A stretch of 5,058 nucleotides of DNA from an uncultured Bacilli bacterium (GCA_934130215.1 CAKOXR010000059.1:1-5058), one strand, 5' to 3'. Shown: positions 1 through 5,058, counted from the stretch's first letter. The notes: a model not told the origin generated them from the sequence alone. Translations and numbers: made by a program.

Positions 1-1263
1 GTATATAGGCCTTATATAAGAACAATCAATTTTGGTAATGATTTAAGTAATTTACCTAGTACATGTACTGAAGAAAACTTATGTTGGGATATATCTGAAA
101 GTGCGACTCAAAAGAAAAAAGTATATGGTTATTTAGTTGATACTGGATTAAAAGATGAAAGAGATAATACAAAGCTTTTATATAACTTATATATAGTAAG
201 TGATGCACCAATCTTTGCACCATCTGATTGCAAGGGAATGTTTGTTTTTTATAAACTAGATGAAAATTATAATTTAATTTATAATTTAAATCGGATAAAC
301 TTTAATAATAATTTTAATACTTCAAATGTAACGAATATGGGCTATATGTTTTCTCATTGTTCATCCTTAACAAGTTTAGATTCAAGTGGTTTTAATACGG
401 CAAAAGTAACAGATATGAATAATATGTTTGATGGATGTGAATCCTTAACAAGTTTAGATTTAAGTGGTTTTAATACGACAAATGTAACAAATATGCATAA
501 TATGTTTTCAGAATGTTCATCCTTAATAAGTTTGGATTTAAGTAGTTTTAATACGGCAAATGTAATTAATATGAAATATATGTTTTATTTCTGTACATCC
601 TTAACAAGTCTGGATTTAAGTAGTTTTAATACGGCAAATGTAACTAATATGGAATATATGTTTGGATCTTGTTTATCCTTAACAAGTTTAGATATAAGTA
701 AATTTAATACGGCAAAAGTATCAGAAATGAGTAATATGTTTCGTGTTTGTAGATCCTTAACAAGTTTAGATTTAAGTAGTTTTAATACAGTAAATGTAAC
801 TAATATGGAATATATGTTTTCTAGTTGTTCATCCTTAATAAGTTTAGATTTAAGCTGTTTTAATACAGCAAATGTAACGATTATGTATGGTATGTTTTAT
901 TTTTGTTCATCCTTAACAAGTTTAGATTTAAGAAGTTTTAATACGGAAAAGGTAACTGATATGAGCTGGATGTTTTATAATTGCTCATCCTTAACAAATT
1001 TGCATTTAAGTAGTTTTAATACAGCAAAAGTTGAGGACATGTCTAATATGTTTGGCAACTGTTCAAAACTTCAAACACAAATAAATATAATGAATCCAAA
1101 TATAAAAAAATATTCAGATATGTTTCTAAGTGAAGCGTCTGATCCAACAGCACATATTATAATAGGTTATACAACTGATACTCAAACAATTGCTGAAGCT
1201 ATGAGAAATACTTGTACTGATGAAAGTGCAAAAGCAAGAATAGAACTTAAGAAAATAGATTAA
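1..1263 (+). CDS. BspA-like leucine-rich-repeat surface protein (DUF285 repeats), 5' end missing
   Basis: The frame is open from base 1 to the TAA at 1261-1263 (420 residues visible), so the gene starts upstream of the window. The ATG at 238 is not a credible start: the frame continues above it without a stop, and the only purine run (AAGGGA) touches the ATG. Visible residues 1-95 form a non-repeat N-terminal region with Cys22, Cys28 and Cys77 and a CWDIS motif. Residues 96-355 are ten 26-residue repeats of the form SLTSLDLSSFNTANVTNM followed by xxMFxxC. An eleventh degenerate repeat (KLQTQINI, then YSDMF) and a tail ending ELKKID follow. This pattern is typical of DUF285/BspA-type proteins, which are usually exported and linked to adhesion or surface binding; that role is inferred from family, because the export signal would lie outside the window. 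No C-terminal membrane segment or sortase motif is present. Many such proteins in related gut bacteria are highly paralogous. Family call firm, function open. Confidence 0.9.
   Translation, partial: VYRPYIRTINFGNDLSNLPSTCTEENLCWDISESATQKKKVYGYLVDTGLKDERDNTKLLYNLYIVSDAPIFAPSDCKGMFVFYKLDENYNLIYNLNRINFNNNFNTSNVTNMGYMFSHCSSLTSLDSSGFNTAKVTDMNNMFDGCESLTSLDLSGFNTTNVTNMHNMFSECSSLISLDLSSFNTANVINMKYMFYFCTSLTSLDLSSFNTANVTNMEYMFGSCLSLTSLDISKFNTAKVSEMSNMFRVCRSLTSLDLSSFNTVNVTNMEYMFSSCSSLISLDLSCFNTANVTIMYGMFYFCSSLTSLDLRSFNTEKVTDMSWMFYNCSSLTNLHLSSFNTAKVEDMSNMFGNCSKLQTQINIMNPNIKKYSDMFLSEASDPTAHIIIGYTTDTQTIAEAMRNTCTDESAKARIELKKID
286..1065 (+). repeat. Ten tandem 78-bp (26-residue) DUF285 repeats
   Basis: Units begin at 286, 364, 442, 520, 598, 676, 754, 832, 910 and 988, each exactly 78 bp, with no insertion or deletion. 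The landmark TCCTTA opens units two to ten. Unit one is a divergent N-terminal cap (LNRINFNNNFNT). A degenerate eleventh unit follows from 1066. Nucleotide identity is high in the first half of each unit (TTTAGATTTAAGTAGTTTTA and variants). Differences concentrate in the codons around the MxxMFxxC segment. Units five and seven are especially alike, sharing NVTNMEYMF with the same codons. Every unit carries one Cys near its end, and unit eight has an extra Cys (LSCFN). Confidence 0.95.
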
Positions 1264-1273
1264 GTTCTTTTTT
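1242..1273 (+). terminator. Rho-independent terminator overlapping the stop codon of the repeat protein
   Basis: A perfect 9-bp stem pairs AGAACTTAA (1242-1250) with TTAAGTTCT (1260-1268) around a 9-base loop, followed by a T run to 1273 and then CTTTATTTT. The left arm and loop lie in the last codons and the right arm contains the TAA stop, so coding and termination signals share bases. It should separate the surface-protein transcript from dusB. The stem has few GC pairs, as expected in such an AT-rich genome. Confidence 0.75.
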
Positions 1274-1280
1274 CTTTATT

Positions 1281-1309
1281 TTGACTAGATAAAATTATAA
1301 TAATATATT
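1281..1309 (+). promoter_or_regulatory. Sigma-A-type promoter for dusB
   Basis: TTGACT (1281-1286, five of six matches to TTGACA) lies 17 bases before TATATT (1304-1309). Other TATAAT-like hexamers nearby (1296-1301, 1309-1314) have poor spacing from this -35. Transcription would begin near 1316, giving a 5' leader of only about 15-20 bases with little more than the ribosome binding site. It lies directly downstream of the preceding terminator. Confidence 0.65.
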
Positions 1310-1320
1310 ATAATTATAAA

Positions 1321-1329
1321 ACGAGGTGA
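1321..1329 (+). promoter_or_regulatory. Strong Shine-Dalgarno site of dusB
   Basis: ACGAGGTGA matches the full anti-Shine-Dalgarno complement AGGAGGTGA at eight of nine positions. It ends three bases before the ATG at 1333, with the GAGG core about six bases away. This supports the ATG at 1333 as the start. Confidence 0.75.
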
Positions 1330-1332
1330 AAT

Positions 1333-2307
1333 ATGTTTAAAATTGGTAATATTTTAATTAAACATAATGTAGTTATGGCTCCTATGGCTGGAATATCTAA
1401 TCCATCATATATGAAAATTATCGAAGAAATGGGTTGTAGTCTTGCCTTTACTGAATTAATAAGTTCTGAAGCAGTTATAAGAGGAAGTAAAAAAACATTT
1501 GATATGTTAAATGGGATTGATGATTTAAACATGAAAGTTGGACTTCAAATATTTGGATCTAATCCAACAGTTCTTGCTAAAGCAGCTAAGATACTTTGTT
1601 CAAAATATAAAATTGATATAATTGATATTAATATGGGATGTCCTGTTCCTAAAGTTGCGGTTCACTCAGAAGCAGGTAGTGGATTACTTAAAAATCCTGA
1701 AAAAGTTGGGGAAATTGTTAAAGCAGTAAAAAACAGTTGTAATGTTCCAGTTACCGTAAAAATAAGAAGTGGTTGGGATAACGATAATATTAATGCAGTT
1801 TTAATTGCTCAAATTATTGAAAAATCTGGAGGGGATGCTATTAGTATTCATCCCCGTACTAGAGCAATGGGGTATAGTGGTAAAGCTGATTGGGAAATTA
1901 TAAAAAAAGTTAAAGAAACCGTTAAAATACCAGTTATAGGTAACGGTGACATTAAAACCATTTATGATGCTTATAACATGATTGAACAAACAGGTTGTGA
2001 TGCAGTTATGATTGGAAGAGCTTTACTCGGTAATCCTTGGTTAATTAAAGATACAATTTCATTTTTAGAAAACAATTTATTACCATCTAATATAACTATT
2101 CATGATAAAATTAGTATGATTAATAAACATCTAGATTTACTTGTTAAAAATAGAGGAGAAAAAACTGCTCTTTTAGAAATCAGAAGTCATATTTCTTGGT
2201 ATTTAAAAGGTGAAAATAATTCAAAAGAAGTAAAAGAAAAAATTTGTTATTGTAAAAATATAGAAGAAGTTAAAAAAATATTATATTTTTATGAACAAAA
2301 TTCATAA
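1333..2307 (+). CDS. dusB: tRNA-dihydrouridine synthase, DusB type
   Basis: This 324-residue flavoenzyme would reduce specific uridines in the tRNA D-loop region to dihydrouridine, using FMN and NAD(P)H in the cytosol. Residues 1-20 (MFKIGNI, then VVMAPMAG) are the standard N-terminus with the first FMN-contacting MAPM motif, which fixes the start. LQIFG (71-75) and DINMGCPVPK (98-107) follow, with Cys103 as the expected catalytic acid. Lys143 (TVKIRSGW) and His173 (SIHPRTR) are the expected FMN and substrate contacts. IGNGDI (202-207) and MIGRALLGNPW (226-236) form the phosphate-binding end of the TIM barrel. The C-terminal helical domain keeps the LEIRSHISWYLKG signature (281-293), as in Bacillus DusB. 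Length is normal. The stretch after PVPK reads VAVHSEAGSG, differing from the Bacillus and E. coli versions I recall. ackA follows after 33 bases. DusB is the best subfamily match; another Dus paralogue cannot be fully excluded. Confidence 0.93.
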   Translation: MFKIGNILIKHNVVMAPMAGISNPSYMKIIEEMGCSLAFTELISSEAVIRGSKKTFDMLNGIDDLNMKVGLQIFGSNPTVLAKAAKILCSKYKIDIIDINMGCPVPKVAVHSEAGSGLLKNPEKVGEIVKAVKNSCNVPVTVKIRSGWDNDNINAVLIAQIIEKSGGDAISIHPRTRAMGYSGKADWEIIKKVKETVKIPVIGNGDIKTIYDAYNMIEQTGCDAVMIGRALLGNPWLIKDTISFLENNLLPSNITIHDKISMINKHLDLLVKNRGEKTALLEIRSHISWYLKGENNSKEVKEKICYCKNIEEVKKILYFYEQNS

Positions 2308-2321
2308 AAGTGTGGTATTAT
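2292..2321 (+). promoter_or_regulatory. Possible extended -10 promoter for ackA
   Basis: TGGTATTAT (2313-2321) reads as TGn followed by the -10 hexamer TATTAT (2316-2321). A weak -35 candidate TGAACA (2292-2297, four of six matches) lies 18 bases upstream inside the last codons of dusB. If active, ackA could be transcribed independently of dusB as well as by read-through, because no terminator is visible between them. In AT-rich DNA such matches arise by chance, so confidence is limited. Confidence 0.4.
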
Positions 2322-2327
2322 ATAAAC

Positions 2328-2333
2328 AAGGAG
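2328..2333 (+). promoter_or_regulatory. Shine-Dalgarno site deciding the GTG start of ackA
   Basis: AAGGAG lies seven bases before the GTG at 2341. The protein begins MKILCVNAGSSSLK, the usual acetate kinase N-terminus, so the non-ATG start is well supported. Confidence 0.8.
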
Positions 2334-2340
2334 TGAGAAA

Positions 2341-3537
2341 GTGAAAATATTATGTGTTAATGCTGGTAGTTCATCATTAAAATTTCAATTATATGAAATG
2401 CCAGAAGAAAAAGTTTTAATTAGTGGATACATTGAAAAAATAGGAATGCCAGATTGTTTTTGGAATGTAAAAATTAATGGACAAAAAATTAAAAGTGAAA
2501 AATATCTTAAAAATCATACAGAAGCAGTTCAAGTTTTAATTGATGAATTATTTAAGAATAATGTTGTTTCATCATTAGATGAAATTAAAGGAATTGGTCA
2601 TAGAGTATTACATGGCGGTGAAAAATATTCTGATTCAGTTGTTATTACTGATGAAGTTGTTAAAGACATTGAAGATTTAACAAAACTAGGACCTTTACAT
2701 CATCCAGGAAATTTAGCTGGAATTAAAGCGATGAGAGAAGCACTTCCAAATGTTATAAATGTTGCAGTTTTTGATACTGCTTTCCATCAAACAATGCCAA
2801 AAGAAAATTATATTTATCCAGTTCCATATGAATGGTACACAAAATATGGAGTTAGAAAATATGGTTTCCATGGTACAAGCCATAAGTATATTACAGGTGA
2901 AATGAAAAAAAGATTAGGCAAAGAAAATGTTAACTTAATTATTTGCCATGTAGGTAGTGGTGCATCTATCGCTTGTATAAAAGATGGTAAATGTTATGAT
3001 ACTACAATGGGTTTAACACCTTTAGATGGCCTTATGATGGGAACTAGATCAGGTGCTATTGATCCTTCAATATTAAAGTATGTTATGAATGAATCTGGTA
3101 AAAATATTGATGAAATTACTGATGATTTAAATAAAAAAAGTGGTTTTCTTGGTATTAGTGGTGTTGCTGATTGTAGAGATGTTGAAAAACTTGCTTCTGA
3201 AGGAAACGAAAATGCTATTCTTGCACTAAATATGTATGCTAATAGAATTGCAAAATACATTGTTGATTATTATTTAGAATTAGAAGGTAAAGTTGATTCT
3301 ATAGTATTTACAGCAGGTGTACTAGAGAATGGTTCTGCTATGAGAAAAATGGTAATGGATAGACTTAGTGTTTTAGGTATAACTTTAGATGAAGAATTAA
3401 ATGATAAAATCGCAAGTTTTAAAGATTTACATGAAGGTATTATATCAGATGGTGATTCTAAAATAACTGTTATGGTTTTACCAACTAATGAAGAAATTAT
3501 GATTGTAAAAGATACATTTGATAAAGTAATAGATTAG
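2341..3537 (+). CDS. ackA: Acetate kinase
   Basis: This 398-residue cytosolic enzyme interconverts acetyl phosphate + ADP and acetate + ATP. In fermenters it usually runs toward ATP as the last step after phosphotransacetylase. Acetate kinases are typically about 400 residues, so the protein is full length. Visible motifs: VNAGSSSLKFQ with Asn7 (6-16), GHRVLHGGE with Arg88 (86-94), FDTAFHQTMP with Asp145 (144-153), RKYGFHGTSHKY with His177 (172-183), CHVGSGAS (202-209), GTRSGAIDP with Arg235 (234-242), and TNEE with Glu384 (382-385). These cover the acetyl-phosphate site, the catalytic Asp/Arg pair and the magnesium-binding residues. The nucleotide-binding loop reads FTAGVLENG (323-331), where FTAGIGENS is usual. 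No pta gene is in the window. The start is GTG; dusB lies 33 bases upstream and a strong hairpin follows. Close relatives propionate and butyrate kinase are less likely given the motif set. Confidence 0.97.
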   Translation: MKILCVNAGSSSLKFQLYEMPEEKVLISGYIEKIGMPDCFWNVKINGQKIKSEKYLKNHTEAVQVLIDELFKNNVVSSLDEIKGIGHRVLHGGEKYSDSVVITDEVVKDIEDLTKLGPLHHPGNLAGIKAMREALPNVINVAVFDTAFHQTMPKENYIYPVPYEWYTKYGVRKYGFHGTSHKYITGEMKKRLGKENVNLIICHVGSGASIACIKDGKCYDTTMGLTPLDGLMMGTRSGAIDPSILKYVMNESGKNIDEITDDLNKKSGFLGISGVADCRDVEKLASEGNENAILALNMYANRIAKYIVDYYLELEGKVDSIVFTAGVLENGSAMRKMVMDRLSVLGITLDEELNDKIASFKDLHEGIISDGDSKITVMVLPTNEEIMIVKDTFDKVID

Positions 3538-3570
3538 ACTACTGAAATAGTCTTTTTTATTACTTTTTTT
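3523..3570 (+). terminator. Nested rho-independent terminator after ackA
   Basis: An inner hairpin pairs AGACTA (3536-3541) with TAGTCT (3548-3553) around a 6-base loop and is followed by its own T run (3553-3558). An outer perfect 8-bp stem pairs AAAGTAAT (3523-3530) with ATTACTTT (3559-3566), followed by more T to 3570. Positions 3531-3533 can also pair with 3556-3558 (one G-U), leaving a 2x2 T-T internal loop that joins the two stems into one long hairpin. The left arm begins in the last ackA codons and the TAG stop lies within the structure. Confidence 0.8.
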
Positions 3571-3686
3571 AGTTTTATATTGTGATAGCTGGTTTTAATA
3601 TTTTAAACATCATTAATTAAATATTTTAATTATAAGTTAAATATAAAGTTAGATTATATAACTTGCTTTTATTAATAAATAAGTGC

Positions 3687-3715
3687 TTTTTTTTTTAATA
3701 AAAATGTTGTATAAT
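3687..3715 (+). promoter_or_regulatory. Promoter of nrnA-ndk: consensus -10 with a T10 tract at the -35 position
   Basis: TATAAT (3710-3715) is a perfect -10 hexamer placed 30 bases before the nrnA ATG. The position 17 bases upstream falls in an uninterrupted run of ten T (3687-3696), so there is no recognisable TTGACA. Transcription would start near 3722, giving a leader of about 23 bases. The -10 is convincing; recognition without a -35 element is inferred. Confidence 0.6.
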
Positions 3716-3744
3716 AAATATGCAAAGAAAAGTTTGGGTGTTGT

Positions 3745-4698
3745 ATGAATAATATTTATAAAAAAATATATAAAGCTATAAAAAAATATAATACAATTGT
3801 AATTGCTAGACATATTGGACCAGATCCTGATGCTCTTGCTAGTAGTTTGGCTTTAAAAGATATTATATTAAATAAATTTCCTAAAAAGAAAGTATATGTT
3901 ATAGGTGCAAGTGCAACTAAATTTAAATATTTAGGAACATTAGATAAATTACCAGAAGAAATAGAAAATTCATTATTAATTGTAACAGATATACCAGATT
4001 CTAAAAGAATTGATGGAACAAGTTATAAGAATTATTCATTTTCTATAAAAATAGATCATCATCCATTTGTTGAAAAATTTTGTGATATAGAATGGATTGA
4101 TGATACAGCATCAAGTGCATCACAAATGGTAATGGAATTAGTTTTTAATACACCATTTAAATTTAATAAAGAAATAGCAGAAAAATTATATACAGGATTA
4201 GTCGCAGATACAAACCGATTTTTATACTCATATACATCAGAAAAAACATTTTCTTTAGTATCTAAATTATTAAAAGAACAAAAAATTGATATAGATAAAG
4301 TCTATAATAATTTATATATGAGACCATTAAAAGAATTAAGATTTCAAGGATATTTATCAGAAAATTTAAAAGTAACGGCAAATGGAGTTGGACATTTATT
4401 AATAACAGAAGATAAAATGCATGAATATAATATAGATGTAGCAACAGCAGGAAATATGATAAATAACTTTAATTATATCGATGAAATATTAGTATGGGTT
4501 TTCTTTTCAATAGATTCAATTAATAATAATATAAGAGTATCAATAAGATCTAGAGGACCAATAATAAACACAGTTGCTCAAGATTTTGGTGGTGGAGGAC
4601 ATATATATGCATCAGGAATAAAAGTTAAAACATATGAAGAAACTGAAGCTATAGTTGATGCACTTGATAAAGTTTGTAAAGAATATAAAGAGGGTTAG
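3745..4698 (+). CDS. nrnA: DHH/DHHA1 phosphoesterase, NrnA-type nanoRNase / pAp phosphatase
   Basis: This 317-residue protein belongs to the bifunctional oligoribonuclease/pAp phosphatase family, metal-dependent cytosolic enzymes that degrade 2-5-nt RNAs and dephosphorylate 3'-phosphoadenosine 5'-phosphate. The DHH domain shows motif I RHIGPDPDALASS (22-34) with His23, Asp27 and Asp29. Motif II is TDIPDSKRI with Asp82, and motif III is the DHH triad (104-106, IDHHP). Motif IV is GLVADTNRF with Asp155. The DHHA1 domain has VSIRSRG (265-271) and FGGGGHIYASG (281-291), the usual substrate-binding signature. Length matches the family (about 310-325). The ATG is the first start after an in-frame stop at 3715-3717. 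Its ribosome site is weak: only GGGTG (3736-3740), four bases from ATG. ndk follows after 11 bases. Related DHH enzymes such as RecJ and GdpP are longer, so NrnA is preferred; the substrate is inferred from family. Confidence 0.92.
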   Translation: MNNIYKKIYKAIKKYNTIVIARHIGPDPDALASSLALKDIILNKFPKKKVYVIGASATKFKYLGTLDKLPEEIENSLLIVTDIPDSKRIDGTSYKNYSFSIKIDHHPFVEKFCDIEWIDDTASSASQMVMELVFNTPFKFNKEIAEKLYTGLVADTNRFLYSYTSEKTFSLVSKLLKEQKIDIDKVYNNLYMRPLKELRFQGYLSENLKVTANGVGHLLITEDKMHEYNIDVATAGNMINNFNYIDEILVWVFFSIDSINNNIRVSIRSRGPIINTVAQDFGGGGHIYASGIKVKTYEETEAIVDALDKVCKEYKEG

Positions 4699-4704
4699 AA
4701 AGGA
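4699..4704 (+). promoter_or_regulatory. Shine-Dalgarno site of ndk
   Basis: AAAGGA lies five bases before the ATG at 4710, directly after the nrnA stop codon. It fixes the ndk start and supports translation from a shared nrnA-ndk transcript, since the 11-base gap leaves no room for a separate promoter or terminator. Confidence 0.7.
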
Positions 4705-4709
4705 TTATT

Positions 4710-5058
4710 ATGGAAGAAACATTTGTAATGATTAAACCAGATGGGGTAAAACAAAAAATATTTAAAAATGTAATGGAAAAAATGTTAGATAATGGATTAT
4801 CTATAAAAGATGTTAACATTGTAAAATTAAATGAAGAATTTATAAATGAACATTATTCTCATTTAATTGATAAACCATTTTTCCCTCATTTAAAAGAATT
4901 TATGTTATCAGGCCCAATAATATCAATGACAATATTTGGAAAAGATGCAATCAATAAAGTTAGAAAAATAATGGGAGCAACTAATCCAAATAAAGCTGAA
5001 AAAGGAACAATAAGATATCTTTATGGAAATAAAGAAGATGTTACATGCAATGTTATGC
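4710..5058 (+). CDS. ndk: Nucleoside diphosphate kinase, 3' end cut by window
   Basis: The first 116 residues are visible; the family is usually about 135-150 residues. The enzyme transfers the gamma-phosphate from ATP to other NDPs and dNDPs through a phosphohistidine. The protein begins MEETFVMIKPDGVKQ, the canonical N-terminus with Lys9. EHYSHLIDKPFFPHL (47-61) carries Tyr49 and Phe57, SGPIISM (67-73) follows, and VRKIMGATNP (84-93) has Arg85 and Thr91. GTIR (99-102) gives Arg102, and Asn114 lies in the final CNVM. Spacing matches the family, and the next codon begins with C, as expected for the catalytic His at 117. The stretch after GTIR reads YLYGNKEDVT instead of the common GDFA-type sequence. 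The gene sits 11 bases after nrnA. The truncation is due to the window edge, not a mutation visible here. Confidence 0.95.
   Translation, partial: MEETFVMIKPDGVKQKIFKNVMEKMLDNGLSIKDVNIVKLNEEFINEHYSHLIDKPFFPHLKEFMLSGPIISMTIFGKDAINKVRKIMGATNPNKAEKGTIRYLYGNKEDVTCNVM

Noticed and set aside
238..240. ATG at 238 as the start of the repeat protein
   Set aside because: The same frame is open to base 1 with coherent protein sequence, and the AAGGGA before the ATG has no spacing to serve as a ribosome site.
286..1065. CRISPR array or non-coding satellite repeat
   Set aside because: The repeats are in-frame coding units of a DUF285 protein without spacers; the 78-bp period equals 26 codons.
1314..1532. 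Minus-strand open frame opposite dusB
   Set aside because: It lies antisense to the start of a well-supported gene, has no ribosome site I can see and no recognisable domain.
1801..1989. Minus-strand open frame inside dusB
   Set aside because: Shadow of conserved DusB coding sequence; composition reflects the reverse complement of that gene.
2994..3260. Minus-strand 88-codon open frame inside ackA
   Set aside because: It lies entirely opposite the conserved ackA catalytic region and shows no family features of its own.
3571..3686. Possible riboswitch, small RNA or extra terminator in the intergenic region
   Set aside because: Only AT-rich near-palindromes (around 3618-3634) and one 6-bp hairpin AAGTTA/TAACTT (3646-3664) without a long T tail are visible; these are expected by chance in such AT-rich DNA.
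3704..3748. 14-codon micro-ORF (MLYNKYAKKSLGVV) whose TGA overlaps the nrnA ATG as ATGA
   Set aside because: The overlap looks like a translational-coupling leader, but its ATG lies upstream of the TATAAT box and expected transcription start, so it would not be on the mRNA; no ribosome site precedes it.
4262..4444. Minus-strand hydrophobic Leu/Tyr-rich open frame inside nrnA
   Set aside because: The Leu/Ile richness comes from the reverse complement of AT-rich Lys/Asn/Leu codons; no start signals.
1..5058. Alternative genetic code (TGA as Trp), suggested by the Mollicutes-like AT-richness
   Set aside because: All Trp codons I checked in the five genes are TGG, and the genes are full length under the standard code.

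Overview
The window is very AT-rich. It uses TTA, AAA, AAT, ATA and AGA codons heavily and carries purine-rich Shine-Dalgarno sites and sigma-A-type promoters. All five genes lie on the + strand. The proteins resemble those of low-GC Firmicutes/Bacilli and of Mollicutes-like gut lineages (for example RF39-type uncultured bacteria). Every tryptophan codon I checked is TGG and the complete genes stop with TAA or TAG, so the standard bacterial code fits and the TGA=Trp code of Mycoplasma/Spiroplasma does not. The lineage is an inference; there is no rRNA or other marker here.

Layout: (1) 1-1263 is the 3' part of a gene for a BspA-like leucine-rich-repeat surface protein (DUF285 repeats). It has ten in-register 78-bp repeats, a degenerate C-terminal repeat and a tail. 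The frame is open to the left edge, so the true start lies outside the window. A terminator hairpin straddles its stop codon. (2) 1281-2307 holds a sigma-A promoter and a tRNA-dihydrouridine synthase of the DusB type. (3) 2341-3537 is a complete acetate kinase (ackA) starting with GTG, possibly with its own extended -10 promoter, and followed by a nested terminator hairpin. (4) 3538-3744 is an AT-rich intergenic region with a T10 run and a clear TATAAT box. (5) 3745-4698 is a DHH/DHHA1 phosphoesterase of the NrnA (nanoRNase/pAp phosphatase) type. (6) From 4710 to the right edge is nucleoside diphosphate kinase (ndk), cut one base into the codon expected to encode the catalytic histidine.

Functionally, four genes are housekeeping: tRNA modification, ATP from acetyl phosphate, turnover of short RNA/pAp, and NDP-to-NTP phosphorylation. 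nrnA and ndk are 11 bases apart and look co-transcribed; dusB and ackA are 33 bases apart and may be. The repeat protein is the one accessory-type gene and is insulated from dusB by its terminator. I see no mobile element, CRISPR array, tRNA, rRNA or riboswitch, and no convincing new multi-gene system. The most interesting material is the repeat array with its clustered variable positions, the regulatory sites, and a few motif variants in conserved enzymes.
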